64,000 nucleotides of DNA, from positions 494,001 to 558,000 of the forward strand of contig NZ_FXAK01000001.1 in the NCBI RefSeq assembly GCF_900177515.1, given 5' to 3'. Position numbers and translations under genes: made by a program. This stretch comes from Azospirillum oryzae (GTDB lineage: Bacteria; Pseudomonadota; Alphaproteobacteria; Azospirillales; Azospirillaceae). Each line of letters begins with the position of its first letter. The first letter of the stretch is position 1. The notes beneath the pieces were generated by a model. That model saw nothing but the letters and a program-made list of their open reading frames with translations. It was not told the DNA's origin and did no database searches. Shown piece by piece: positions 1-8,891 of the stretch.

Positions 1-1269
1 CTGGCGATGCTGGCCCTGCCGCTGACCGGCACGCTGACCGGGGTGCTGACCTTCCAGCTGCTGGCCGGCCTGTCCTCGGGCACCTTCATCCCGCTGACCA
101 TCGGCTTCATCGTCCGCAACCTGCCGCCGCGCTACGTCGTCTACGGCATTGCCGTCTATGCGATGAATGTCGAGCTGTCGCTGAACTTCGCCGCCTCGGT
201 CGAAGGCTGGGTGATCGAGCATCTGGACTGGCGCTGGCTGTTCTGGGACACGGCTCTGCTGGCTCCGCTGATGGCGCTGTGCGTCCATTTCGGCATGCCG
301 GCGGAGCCGGTCCGCCGCGACCTGCTGAAGGACGGCGACTGGTGGGGGATCGCCTATGCCAGCATCGGCTTTGCCCTGCTCTATGCCGGGCTCGACCAGG
401 GCAACCGGCTGGACTGGTTCAATTCCGGCCTGATCACCGGACTGTTCCTGGCCGGCGGCCTTCTGGTGATCGCCTTCGTCGTGCAGGAGCTGACCTGTTC
501 CAAGCCGTGGATCACCTTCAGCGCGCTCTTCCGCGGCAACATCCCGCTCCTGTGCCTGCTGCTGGTGCTGCTGCGGCTGATCATGCTGTCCACCGCCTAC
601 CTGGTGCCGCAATTCCTGGTCACGGTGAATGATTACCGCGCGCTGGAGGTGGGGGACACGCTGCTGCTGATCGCGCTGCCGCAGTTCCTGCTGGCGCCGC
701 TGGTCGGCACGCTGCTGCGCCATGCCGATCCGCGGGTGGTGATGGCGGCCGGCTTCGCCGCGGTGGGGATCGCCTGCTGGCTGGCCTCGCACCTGACGGC
801 CGACTGGGTCGGCGCCGATTTCCTGCCGTCGCAGATGTTGCAGGCCTTCGGCCAGTCCTTCGCCATGACCTCGCTGATCTACTTCAACATCAAGAACCTG
901 TCCCAGGCCCACATCCTGGCGCTGGGCGCCCTGCTGCAGACCTCGCGCCTGCTGGGGGGCGAGCTGGGCGCCGCCTTCATGCAGACCTTCGTCCGCGTGC
1001 GCGAGCAGTTCCACAGCTTCCGGCTGGTGTCCGACGTGGTGGCCGGCAGCACCGACACCGTCCACCGGATGGCCGGCACCGTCGCGCGGGTCGCCGCCCG
1101 CTCCACCGGGGCTGAGGAGGCGACGGACCGCGCCCTATCGCTGCTGTCGGCGGCGGTGCGCAAGCAGGCCTATGTGCTGGCCTACATCGACGGTTTCGTC
1201 GTCATCGCCTGGTTCATCGTCGGCGGCCTGCTGCTGATCACCCTGCTGCGTCCGGCGCCCAAGCAATGA
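1..1269 (+). CDS. MFS multidrug exporter, EmrB/QacA (DHA2) type, 5' truncated
   Basis: The reading frame is already open at base 1, so the N-terminus lies outside the window; 422 residues remain. The visible part alternates long hydrophobic helices with short charged loops, as in the C-terminal two thirds of a 14-helix DHA2 proton-antiport exporter. Only the class is supported: an inner-membrane exporter, usually paired with an HlyD/EmrA adaptor that would lie to the left. The substrate cannot be read. The gene converges on a TetR gene with a hairpin between the two stops, so the TetR protein is not obviously its regulator. Confidence 0.85.
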   Translation: MAMLALPLTGTLTGVLTFQLLAGLSSGTFIPLTIGFIVRNLPPRYVVYGIAVYAMNVELSLNFAASVEGWVIEHLDWRWLFWDTALLAPLMALCVHFGMPAEPVRRDLLKDGDWWGIAYASIGFALLYAGLDQGNRLDWFNSGLITGLFLAGGLLVIAFVVQELTCSKPWITFSALFRGNIPLLCLLLVLLRLIMLSTAYLVPQFLVTVNDYRALEVGDTLLLIALPQFLLAPLVGTLLRHADPRVVMAAGFAAVGIACWLASHLTADWVGADFLPSQMLQAFGQSFAMTSLIYFNIKNLSQAHILALGALLQTSRLLGGELGAAFMQTFVRVREQFHSFRLVSDVVAGSTDTVHRMAGTVARVAARSTGAEEATDRALSLLSAAVRKQAYVLAYIDGFVVIAWFIVGGLLLITLLRPAPKQ

Positions 1270-1278
1270 AGCCGTGCG

Positions 1279-1301
1279 GGGTGGTCAGAATCTGACCACC
1301 C
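1279..1301. terminator. bidirectional hairpin between convergent genes
   Basis: Perfect inverted repeat GGGTGGTCAGA / TCTGACCACCC lies 9 nt after the MFS stop and 10 nt before the TetR stop on the other strand. There is no good T-tract on either side, so it is a hairpin of terminator type rather than a textbook intrinsic terminator. Confidence 0.55.
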
Positions 1302-1311
1302 GTTCCGGCCC

Positions 1312-2001
1312 TCACGGCCGCAGCGACTGAAGCACCAGCTCCACCATATGGGCCAGCCGTTCCTCCTTCGCCGGGTCGGCCAGCAGGTCGCGGCCGAAGA
1401 TCACCGACAGGGTGTGGACGTTGGACAGGTAGAAGTAGGACAGCCCGGCGATGGAGATGTAGAGCTGCACCGGATCGACCCCGGCCCGGAACACCCCCTG
1501 TTTCACCCCGCGCGCCAGCACGTCGGCGATCATCTGCACGAAGGGGGAGTGCATCGACTGCACCTGCCCGGAATTCTTCAGCAGCTCGGCCCGGTGCAGA
1601 TTCTCGATGTTCAGCAAGGCCATGAATTCGGGATGGTCGATGAAATACTGCCAGGTGAAGCCGATCAGCCGGGCGATGGCCTCGGGCGGCGCCAGCTTAT
1701 CGAGATTCAGCGTGCGTTCGGTCTCGCGGATATGGGCATAGGCATCCTCCAGGACCGCAAGATACAGCTCCTCCTTGTTGCCGACATGGTAATAGAGCAT
1801 GCGCTTGTTGGTGCCGGCCTGCTCGGCGATGCGGTCGACGCGGGCGCCGCCCAGCCCATAGCGCGCGAACTCCTCCGTCGCCGCGGCCATGATGCGCGCC
1901 CGCGTGCCCTCCGGATCGCGGGTCGCCTTGGCCGGCGCGGTGTTTCGGCTGGCGGAGGGGGCGGGTGGCACCGGTTCGGGTGCGTCGGTCAGGCTGTCCA
2001 T
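1312..2001 (-). CDS. TetR family regulator, RutR-like C-terminal domain
   Basis: 229 residues from the ATG at 2001. An upstream in-frame start at 2094 would add a proline-rich, low-complexity leader and is less likely. After a short disordered N-terminus comes a TetR helix-turn-helix (GTRARIMAAATEEFARYGLGG, then VDRIAEQAGTNKRMLYYHVGNKEELY), followed by an alpha-helical ligand and dimer domain resembling RutR. It is the last gene of the minus-strand operon that starts at 9701, about 100 nt after the TIM-barrel gene. It probably represses that operon and releases it on binding a pathway intermediate. A RutR-like dyad at 9749-9768 is the obvious target (inference). Confidence 0.85.
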   Translation of the reverse strand: MDSLTDAPEPVPPAPSASRNTAPAKATRDPEGTRARIMAAATEEFARYGLGGARVDRIAEQAGTNKRMLYYHVGNKEELYLAVLEDAYAHIRETERTLNLDKLAPPEAIARLIGFTWQYFIDHPEFMALLNIENLHRAELLKNSGQVQSMHSPFVQMIADVLARGVKQGVFRAGVDPVQLYISIAGLSYFYLSNVHTLSVIFGRDLLADPAKEERLAHMVELVLQSLRP

Positions 2002-2106
2002 GCGGGAAGCCGGCTCCTGCGGTCCGGGGAAGGGGGGTGGTCTGCCCCCCATGGTAGAGCGTCGGCCGGAAATTTCAAACCAGGGCCATGTCAAACCACG
2101 CCGATG

Positions 2107-2988
2107 TCAAACCACGCTGCGGTGGCGCTCGATGCAGGTGTCCAGCACGTCGCCCATCGGCTTCTCCCACCAGTTGGCTTGCGAGAAGATCTCCACCTCC
2201 GAATAGCCGGCGAAGCCGCACGCCTCGACCCAGCCGCGGATGCGCGGGATGTCGATGACGCCGTCGCCCATCATGCCGCGGTCGAGCAGCAGGTCGGTGG
2301 TCGGCACCAGCCAGTCGCAGACATGGAAGGCCAGCAGCCGTTCCTTGCCGGCGCGGCGGATCTGCGCCTCCAGATCCGGATCCCACCAGACGTGATAGAC
2401 GTCCACCGCCACCCCCAGCGCCCCCGAACCAACCGGGTCCAGCCGGTCGCAAATGTCGAGCGCATGCGCCATCGTGTTCACGCAGGCGCGGTCGGCGGCA
2501 TACATCGGGTGCAGCGGCTCGATGGCCAGCGGCATGCCGGCCTTGCGGGCATAGTCCAGCAGCTCGGCGATGCCGTCCTCCACCTGCGACCGCGCCAGCG
2601 CGATGTCCTTGCTGGCCGCCGATCCGGGGCGGGAGTATTGCGGCAGCCCGCCGACCACCAGCACGAGGCAGGCCGCCCCCAGCGTCGCCGCCTCGTCCAC
2701 CGCGCGGCGGTTGTCGTCGCGCACCTCCGCCGCCCTGGACGGGTCGGCCGGGAACATGCCGCCGCGGCAATAGCCGGACAGCGCCAGTTCCCCCGCCCGC
2801 ACCGCCCGCAGCGTGGCGTCGAGCCCCACCGCCGCCACCTGATCGCGCCAGGGCGACACGGCGCGGATGCCGCGCCGGGCGCAGGCGTCGAGGATCTCCA
2901 CCAAGTTGCCCTGTTTGCGCACCGTGGCCGTGTTGATCGACAGCCAGCGGTGATCCCCCGAAAAGTCTCTCATCTTGAAATCTGGCAT
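2107..2988 (-). CDS. sugar phosphate isomerase/epimerase, AP-endonuclease-2 TIM barrel
   Basis: 293 residues. Xylose-isomerase-like TIM barrel with the expected metal ligands at strand ends: Glu157 (AIEPLHP), Asp196 (VAVDVYHVWW), His222 (FHVCDW) and Glu266 (SEVEIF). This fold binds one divalent metal and isomerises or epimerises sugars or keto-acids; the substrate is unknown. The ATG overlaps the TGA of the upstream DUF993 gene by one base (TGATG), which indicates translational coupling. The frame stays open upstream, but the overlap sets the start at 2988. Confidence 0.85.
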   Translation of the reverse strand: MPDFKMRDFSGDHRWLSINTATVRKQGNLVEILDACARRGIRAVSPWRDQVAAVGLDATLRAVRAGELALSGYCRGGMFPADPSRAAEVRDDNRRAVDEAATLGAACLVLVVGGLPQYSRPGSAASKDIALARSQVEDGIAELLDYARKAGMPLAIEPLHPMYAADRACVNTMAHALDICDRLDPVGSGALGVAVDVYHVWWDPDLEAQIRRAGKERLLAFHVCDWLVPTTDLLLDRGMMGDGVIDIPRIRGWVEACGFAGYSEVEIFSQANWWEKPMGDVLDTCIERHRSVV

Positions 2989-4148
2989 CACGAAATCCCC
3001 CGCACTGCGAGCACCGCCGCCATCCGCTGTGCCGCCCGCTCCGGATCGGACAGCAGCCCGGCCTTGTCGGCCAGCCGGAACAGCTCGGCCAGATGCAGGG
3101 TGGAGCGGGTGCTTTCCTGCCCGCCGACCATGGTGAAATGGTCCTGATGGCCGTTCAGATAGGCCATGAAGACGACGCCGGTCTTGTAGAAGCGGGTCGG
3201 CGCCTTGAAGATGTGGCGCGACAGCGGCACGGTGGGGGCCAGGATGTCGTGGAACGCCGCCTCGTCGCCGTCGGCCAGATGGGCCAGCGCGGCGGCTGCG
3301 GCCGGCGCGATGGCGTCGAAGATGCCCAGCAGCGCGTCGGAATGATGCTGCCCGTCGCCGGCGATCAGCTCCGCGTAATTGAAATCGTCCCCCGTGTACA
3401 TGCGCACGCCGGCCGGCAGGCGCCGCCGCATGACGATCTCCTTGTCCTTGTCGAGCAGCGAGATCTTGATGCCGTCCACCTTGGCCGCATAGGCGCCGAT
3501 GATCGACAGCGCGGTGTCCATCGCCGCGTCGATGTCGCTCGTCCCCCAATAACCGGCCAGCGCCGGGTCGAACATGTCGCCCAGCCAATGCAGGATCACC
3601 GGCTGTTTCACCTGCGACAGGATGCGGCCATAGACGCGGACGTAATCCTCCGGCCCCTTGGCGACGCGGGCCAGCGCGCGCGACGCCATCAGGATGATGC
3701 GGCCGTCGAGATCCTCGATGGCCTCGATCTGCTCCTCATAGGCGCGGATGACGTCGTCGATGCCGCGGGCGTTCTCCGGCGGCAGATGGTCGGTGCCGGC
3801 GCCGCAGGCGATGATGCCGCCGCGCGCCTTGGCCGCCGACTGCGACCGCCGGATCAGCTCCAGCGAGGTCGGCCAGTCCAGCCCCATGCCGCGCTGCGCC
3901 GTGTCCATCGCCTCGGCGACGCCGAGCCCCAGGTCCCACAGATGCTCGCGGAAGGCGATGGTCCGGTCCCAGTCGATGGCCGGCGCCAGCCACGGATCTC
4001 CCTCGGCCAGCGGGTCGGCGACCATATGGGCGGCGGCGAAGGCGACGCGGCTCAGCGGCCGGTCTGTGCGGGCGGGAAAGCCGCGCGGCGGGGCGAGCGT
4101 GTAGCTCTCGATGCTGCGGTCGGGGCGGGGGAGGCGGATGGTCGGCAT
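2988..4148 (-). CDS. DUF993 protein, dihydrodipicolinate-synthase-like TIM barrel
   Basis: 386 residues, full length for DUF993. This family is usually annotated as dihydrodipicolinate synthase-like and has no settled function. Lys228 in the segment VDGIKISLLD sits where class I aldolases of this fold carry the Schiff-base lysine, so aldol or retro-aldol cleavage of a keto-acid is plausible (inference). The start at 4148 has an AGGA about 10 nt upstream. It lies between the Gfo/Idh gene and the TIM-barrel isomerase, and probably performs the carbon-carbon cleavage step of the pathway. Confidence 0.8.
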   Translation of the reverse strand: MPTIRLPRPDRSIESYTLAPPRGFPARTDRPLSRVAFAAAHMVADPLAEGDPWLAPAIDWDRTIAFREHLWDLGLGVAEAMDTAQRGMGLDWPTSLELIRRSQSAAKARGGIIACGAGTDHLPPENARGIDDVIRAYEEQIEAIEDLDGRIILMASRALARVAKGPEDYVRVYGRILSQVKQPVILHWLGDMFDPALAGYWGTSDIDAAMDTALSIIGAYAAKVDGIKISLLDKDKEIVMRRRLPAGVRMYTGDDFNYAELIAGDGQHHSDALLGIFDAIAPAAAAALAHLADGDEAAFHDILAPTVPLSRHIFKAPTRFYKTGVVFMAYLNGHQDHFTMVGGQESTRSTLHLAELFRLADKAGLLSDPERAAQRMAAVLAVRGIS

Positions 4149-4223
4149 GGTTCAATATTCCTGGAAAAGTCGCAGCGGAGGGTTGGGGGAGGGGGCGATC
4201 CGCATCCCTCCCCGTCGAACGCC

Positions 4224-5375
4224 TCACCCCCCGATCGCCGGCACATCCACCCAGCGGCGCTCGCGCCAGCTCTGCAGCGCGCATTCCACCAGCTGGACGC
4301 CCTTGGCGCCTTCGATCAGACCATGGCGGTAGGGCGCATCCTCCACCACATGGCGGATGAAGGACTCCCACTGCACCTTGAAGCCGTTGTCGAACACGGC
4401 GTTGTCCGGCACCGGCTGCCAGGTGTCGTAGAAGTCGATGGTCTGCTTCTGGTCGGGGTTCCACACCGGGCGCGGCGTGCCCTGGCGCGGCTGGATCACG
4501 CAGTCGGTCAGGCCGGCGACCGCCGAGCCGTTGGTGCCGTCCACCTGGAAGGTCACCAGATCGTCGCGATAGACGCGCGTGCACCAGGACGAGTTGATGG
4601 TGGCGATCACCCCGCCCTCAAGCTCGAACATCGCATAGGCGGCGTCGTCGGCGGTGGCCTTGTAGGGCTTGCCCTTCTCGTCCCAGCGTTCCGGAATGTG
4701 GGTGGCGCCCAGGCAGGAGATACTCTTGACCTGCCCGAACAGGTTGTCGAGCACATAGCGCCAGTGGCAGATCATGTCGAGGATGATGCCGCCGCCATCC
4801 TCGTCCCGGTAATTCCAGGACGGGCGCTGCGCCGGCTGCCAGTCGCCTTCGAACACCCAATAGCCGAACTCGCCGCGCACCGACAGCATGCGGCCGAAGA
4901 AGCCGCTGTCGCGCAGCATGCGCAGCTTCTCCAGACCCGGCAGGAACAGCTTGTCCTGTACCGTGCCGTTCTTCACCCCGGCCTCCTCCGCCAGCCGGAC
5001 GACGCGCAGCGCCTCGTCCAGGTTGGTGGCGATGGGCTTCTCGCAATAGACATGCTTGCCGGCGCGGATCGCCTTTTCCAGCAGGGTGGGGCGCATCTGG
5101 GTGGTGCCGGCGTCGAAGAAGATCACGTCGTCGGGATTGTCCAGCGCGGCGTCCAGATTGTCGCTCCAGCGCTCGATGCCGTGGCGGCGGGCCAGCTCCT
5201 GCATCTTCTCGGCATTGCGGCCGACGATGATCGGATCGGGCATGACGCGCGAGCCGTCGGAGAGGGTGACGCCGCCCTGGGCGCGGATCGCCAGGATCGA
5301 GCGGATCAGGTGCTGGTTCATGCCCATCCGCCCGGTGACGCCGTGCATGATGAGGCCAAGGCGCTTGGTGCTCAT
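4224..5375 (-). CDS. Gfo/Idh/MocA family NAD(P)-dependent oxidoreductase
   Basis: 383 residues from the ATG at 5375, which overlaps the upstream stop as ATGA. The N-terminal Rossmann domain carries a glycine-rich loop near residues 12-18. The family motif EKP is at 112-114. A downstream [12 protein letters not shown] segment gives the Asp/His pair typical of catalysis in this family. Members oxidise or reduce sugars, inositols, glycosides or sugar acids with NAD(P). Here it should oxidise or reduce a hydroxyl of the compound processed by the enolase-family enzyme encoded just upstream (inference). Confidence 0.88.
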   Translation of the reverse strand: MSTKRLGLIMHGVTGRMGMNQHLIRSILAIRAQGGVTLSDGSRVMPDPIIVGRNAEKMQELARRHGIERWSDNLDAALDNPDDVIFFDAGTTQMRPTLLEKAIRAGKHVYCEKPIATNLDEALRVVRLAEEAGVKNGTVQDKLFLPGLEKLRMLRDSGFFGRMLSVRGEFGYWVFEGDWQPAQRPSWNYRDEDGGGIILDMICHWRYVLDNLFGQVKSISCLGATHIPERWDEKGKPYKATADDAAYAMFELEGGVIATINSSWCTRVYRDDLVTFQVDGTNGSAVAGLTDCVIQPRQGTPRPVWNPDQKQTIDFYDTWQPVPDNAVFDNGFKVQWESFIRHVVEDAPYRHGLIEGAKGVQLVECALQSWRERRWVDVPAIGG

Positions 5376-6727
5376 GGGTGGACTCCTTCGGAAAGCGCTG
5401 ATGTCGGGTTTGAAAGGGGGGACAGGCCGGACCAGTCGGGGTCGGCGATATGGGCAAGGCCGGGGCCGGACAGCGGCGCCGTTGGCAGCCGCCCGCTGCC
5501 GGTGGCCAGCCGCACCGACCCGTCGGCCTCGCGTTCGTAGAAACCGGGATGGGCGGCAAGGAAGGAGTCGGCTTCGGCGGGGTTGCCGAACCCCTCGCCA
5601 TACTGGTGCCCGTTGCGCTCGGCATGCGGGATGCCGAGGAAGGCGACCAGCGCCGTGTCCTGTTGCACCGACAGCCCGGCCTGGCAGGTCAGATCCTCGG
5701 CGGAGATGAAGTGCGGCGGCCCCCACGCCGCGCAGCGGGCGCGGTTGAGCATCGCCTTGTAGACACCCTTGCAGGATTTCGACGACACGCCGCGATAGCC
5801 CAGGGCGCGGGCGCGCGGGAAGGCGTCGTAGCCGTCGTCGGACTCGTCGATGATGACCGGCACCCGCTCCGCCACCGCGCCCAGCGGCCGGGCGAGCGCC
5901 GCCTCCCGCGCGATGGGCTGCTCCAGATAGGCGAGCGCCTTGCGGAAGCCGGCGAGGGCAGGGGAGGCGTCGATCCGGTCGAGCAGTTCCGCGACATGGT
6001 CCGCATCGCGATACTGCTCGTTGCCGTCCAGCGTGGCGCGGTAGCCGGGAACCGCCGTCTCCAGCACGCCGGCCAGTTCACACAGCCGCTCGACATCGGC
6101 GGACACGTCGCCGCCCAGCTTGATCTTGAACCAGCGCAGATGCGTGTGCCTTGCCAAGTCTTCCGGCTTGTCGAGCAGGCCGACCGTGTGCCGCAGTTCC
6201 ACCTCGCCAAGCGGAGAGAGGCCGCGCAGAAACCCGTCGAGATCGAAGCCGCCGAGATCGGGCGCCAACCGCGCATCCAGCCCGGCGACATTCGCGCCCA
6301 GCCCCTGAAACGCATTCAGCCCCAGCACCCGCAGCAGCCCGTCCAGCACCGCCTTGTCGATCTGTGCCGGCCCGAAGGCGGCGGCGAGTTTCGGCTCCAT
6401 CGTCGGGGTGAAGGCGGCATGATGCCCGAAGGCCGTGTCGAGCCGTCCGTCCGCCAGATACCCCTCCCGCGCCTCGATCAGCGAGCGGCGCAGGCCGTCC
6501 ACCGTGTCGGCCGGGCTGCGGTCGGGGCGCTTGTCGAACCATTTCGGCATCATCATCTCGGCCGTCGCACCCCAGGCCTCGCCATGCCCTTCCACATCGA
6601 CCAGGGCGCGGACAAAGGCTTGCGGCGCGGCCTCCACCGTCACCGCGCCGAAGCGGAACGGCTTCACGAAACGGACGGGCCGTTCGTACAGCTCGATGGC
6701 GCGGATGCGGAGACGGGGGGCGGGCAT
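5372..6727 (-). CDS. mandelate racemase/muconate lactonizing enzyme family protein (enolase superfamily)
   Basis: 451 residues, longer than the usual 370-400. The start at 6727 is chosen because AAGGA lies about 9 nt upstream; the longer frame adds a leader without a ribosome site. Visible elements are a KIK motif (WFKIKLGG) at the end of barrel strand 2, and metal ligands in TLDGNEQ, LEQP and IIDES. A lysine-rich SSKSCKG segment follows where MLE-type enzymes have the second catalytic lysine. Family chemistry is proton abstraction next to a carboxylate: racemisation, dehydration or cycloisomerisation. In this operon, dehydration of an acid sugar is the simplest guess. Confidence 0.82.
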   Translation of the reverse strand: MPAPRLRIRAIELYERPVRFVKPFRFGAVTVEAAPQAFVRALVDVEGHGEAWGATAEMMMPKWFDKRPDRSPADTVDGLRRSLIEAREGYLADGRLDTAFGHHAAFTPTMEPKLAAAFGPAQIDKAVLDGLLRVLGLNAFQGLGANVAGLDARLAPDLGGFDLDGFLRGLSPLGEVELRHTVGLLDKPEDLARHTHLRWFKIKLGGDVSADVERLCELAGVLETAVPGYRATLDGNEQYRDADHVAELLDRIDASPALAGFRKALAYLEQPIAREAALARPLGAVAERVPVIIDESDDGYDAFPRARALGYRGVSSKSCKGVYKAMLNRARCAAWGPPHFISAEDLTCQAGLSVQQDTALVAFLGIPHAERNGHQYGEGFGNPAEADSFLAAHPGFYEREADGSVRLATGSGRLPTAPLSGPGLAHIADPDWSGLSPLSNPTSALSEGVHP

Positions 6728-6749
6728 GGTGAAGTTCCTTTTGAGTCTT

Positions 6750-6873
6750 GCCCCCACCCTTCCCATGCTGACGCATGGGCCCCTTCCCTCCCCCGCTGGG
6801 CAGGGGAGGGAGTTGGTCGCTGGGCGGCGGAGTTCCCTCCCCCGCCCAGCGGGGGAGGGTTAGGGTGGGGGTC
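6750..6873. repeat. intergenic GC-rich palindrome, copy 1
   Basis: About 124 bases that read as a long imperfect inverted repeat: the left end CCCCCACCCTTCCC pairs with GGGAGGGTTAGGGTGGGG at the right end. Internal hairpins such as CCCATGC...GCATGGG are present. The left half matches the right half of the palindrome ending near 38870 (CACCCTTCCCATGC then GCATGGG then CCTTCCCTC). It sits inside the operon, between the enolase-family gene and the ABC ATPase gene. Confidence 0.75.
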
Positions 6874-6885
6874 TAACGTTGCCGC

Positions 6886-7710
6886 TTAATCCAAATGCCC
6901 CTGCGCCGCGAAATGCTTGCGGATGGTCTGGGTCAGTTGGATGAAGACCGGGTCGCCCATCACGTCCAGCGTCCGCGGGCGCTCCAGCGGCACTTCGTAG
7001 GTGGCGGCGATGGTGCCGGGCCGTTCGGACATCACCATCACCCGGTCGGCCAGGAACACCGCCTCGGGGATGGAGTGGGTGATCAGGATCACTGTCTTGC
7101 CGGTCTCATGCTGGATGCGCTGCAGCTCGACATTCATCCGTTCCCGCGTCATGGCGTCGAGCGCGCCGAACGGCTCGTCCATCAGCAGGATCTTCGGGTC
7201 ATGCACCAGCGCCCGGCACAGCGCGGCGCGCTGCTGCATGCCGCCCGACAGCTGCCACGGGTATTTGTGCTCGAACCCCTTCAGCCCGGTCATCTCGACC
7301 AGCTTGTGGGCGCGTTCCAGATAGCGCTCCCGCGGCAGGCGGCGGATTTCCACCGGCAGCATGATGTTGCGCAGCACCGACCGCCAGGCCAGCAAAGTCG
7401 GACTTTGAAAGACGATGCCGGTGTCGTCGTGCGGCTCCGTCACCGTATCGCCTTCGATTTTGATGGTCCCGCTGGTGACCGGCAGCAGCCCGGCCAGCAT
7501 CTTCAGCAGGGTGGACTTGCCGCAGCCTGACGGACCCACCACCACCAGGAACTCGCCCGGCCGCACGTCGAAGGTGATGGGGCGGAGCGACGGCACCTCG
7601 CCGTCGCGGGTGCGGTAGGTCTTGGTCACGCCGTCGATGCGGATCAGCGGCTCGCCGGACAGGCGCTGCGTTTCCGCCTCGCCCACCAGTTTCAACTGTG
7701 GCTGTGCCAT
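6886..7710 (-). CDS. ABC transporter ATPase, nitrate/sulfonate/taurine (SsuB/TauB) type
   Basis: 274 residues from the ATG at 7710, preceded by GAGGAG; in-frame starts at 7737 and TTG 7761 are alternatives. Walker A (GPSGCGKST), Q-loop (FQSPTLLAW), signature LSGGMQQR, Walker B (ILLMDEPFGALD) and the H-loop (THSIPEA) are all intact. The SPTLLAWRSVLRNI stretch is typical of the SsuB/TauB/NrtD group. It energises the permease and binding protein encoded immediately upstream. Together they form an importer for the substrate of this catabolic operon. Confidence 0.9.
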   Translation of the reverse strand: MAQPQLKLVGEAETQRLSGEPLIRIDGVTKTYRTRDGEVPSLRPITFDVRPGEFLVVVGPSGCGKSTLLKMLAGLLPVTSGTIKIEGDTVTEPHDDTGIVFQSPTLLAWRSVLRNIMLPVEIRRLPRERYLERAHKLVEMTGLKGFEHKYPWQLSGGMQQRAALCRALVHDPKILLMDEPFGALDAMTRERMNVELQRIQHETGKTVILITHSIPEAVFLADRVMVMSERPGTIAATYEVPLERPRTLDVMGDPVFIQLTQTIRKHFAAQGHLD

Positions 7711-7762
7711 GCTCTCCTCGTCGCTCCGTGCGGACATGCGATCGTTTACCGGGGCGGTCAAA

Positions 7763-8779
7763 TCACTTGGCGGCGGCGTTCATCGCCTTGGCGGCCGGGT
7801 CGGGCGGCAGGAACTCGCGGGTGTAGAAGCGCTTGGGGTTCTCCTTGGCCGCCTTGTCCAGCCCGCCATATTCGACCAGCAGGTCCACCGTCTCCTTCAT
7901 GTTGGCGTCGGTGACCTGGAAGGGCCGCATCTTCTCCGTCTCCTTGGTGCGGTAGAGCGGGATGGTCAGCTCGAAGCCTTCCTGCAGCGTGTCGGGCTTG
8001 CCGCCCTTCGGGTTGGCCTTCAGGATCGCCGCCGCGGCCTCCTTCGGCGCCTTCTCCGCTTCCTCGACCGCCTTGGTGGTGGCGGCCATGAAGCGGCGGA
8101 CGAGGTCGGGGTTCTCCTTCAGCGTGCCGGTGTTGGCGATGATGCCGGACGAGACCATGTTGACGCCGTAATCGGCGAAGCGGATCGGCGTCACCGACTT
8201 GCCGGTGGCGTCCTTGATCTTCATGCTCTGGTCCATGACATAGCCCAGCAGCAGGTCGGCCTGTCCGTTGATGACGGCGTTCAGCTTGGTCTGGGCGTCG
8301 CCCGACACCACCTCGAAGTCACGCTCCTTCAAGCCGGTCTTCTTCAGGAACAGCGGCCAGATCTGGGACATGCTGTCGCCCGGCGTCATGGCGACGATCT
8401 TGCCCTTGATGTCTTCCGGCTTGCGGATGTTCTTGTCGGTGAAGCCCATCGCCGACATCGGGCTGGTCTGCAGCAGCACGCCCGGCGAGGTCACCGGCGC
8501 GCCCTTCATCGCCGCCTTGATCATCGTCGGCACGTCGACATAGCCGAAGGTGACCGCGTTGCTGGCGACCAGCTGCGTCGTCACCGCCGATCCGCGGCCT
8601 TCCTGGATTTCCAGGTCGATGCCTTCGGCCTCGTACAGACCCTTGTCCTTGCCGTAATAGAAGGGGGCGTGCTCGCCATAGACATACCAGTTCAGCATCA
8701 GCGTCACCTTGTCGGCGGCCTGCGCCGGCAGGGTGGAGGCGGCAAAGGCGCAGAGCGCCGCGACGATGGCTTTCTTCAT
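7763..8779 (-). CDS. ABC transporter substrate-binding protein, NMT1/THI5-like
   Basis: 338 residues from the ATG at 8779; the frame continues upstream but lacks a signal sequence there. The N-terminus MKKAIVAALCAFAASTLPAQA is a Sec signal peptide, cleaved after AQA. The mature protein begins with LNWYVYGEHAPFYYGKDKGLYEAEGI, the hallmark of the NMT1/THI5 and SsuA group. Known ligands in this group are sulfonates, nitrate, pyrimidine precursors, riboflavin and aromatic acids. Coupling of this binding class to Gfo/Idh, enolase and isomerase genes is less usual and makes the ligand hard to predict. Confidence 0.88.
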   Translation of the reverse strand: MKKAIVAALCAFAASTLPAQAADKVTLMLNWYVYGEHAPFYYGKDKGLYEAEGIDLEIQEGRGSAVTTQLVASNAVTFGYVDVPTMIKAAMKGAPVTSPGVLLQTSPMSAMGFTDKNIRKPEDIKGKIVAMTPGDSMSQIWPLFLKKTGLKERDFEVVSGDAQTKLNAVINGQADLLLGYVMDQSMKIKDATGKSVTPIRFADYGVNMVSSGIIANTGTLKENPDLVRRFMAATTKAVEEAEKAPKEAAAAILKANPKGGKPDTLQEGFELTIPLYRTKETEKMRPFQVTDANMKETVDLLVEYGGLDKAAKENPKRFYTREFLPPDPAAKAMNAAAK

Positions 8780-8891
8780 CACGACCGGTGTCCTCCCATG
8801 GGTGGTGGATCGCCCCGTCGGCCGGCGGTGTCCGGCACCGGGGTTCTTGTCGATGAACGGGTGTTTGAAAAGGGCGTCAGGCAAACTGTCG

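Noticed and set aside
2037..2100. Palindromic GGGGGTGGTC region as TetR operator
   Set aside because: It has no clean dyad and lies between two co-directional genes; the perfect dyad at 9749-9768 is the better candidate.
2107..3588. 493-codon extension of the TIM-barrel isomerase
   Set aside because: The extra N-terminal 200 residues are an off-frame reading of the DUF993 gene; the overlap TGATG sets the true start at 2988.
6750..6873. Possible CRISPR or tandem array in GC-rich repeats
   Set aside because: The structure is one inverted repeat with inner hairpins, not regularly spaced direct repeats with spacers; the same applies to 24348-24506 and 38658-38870.
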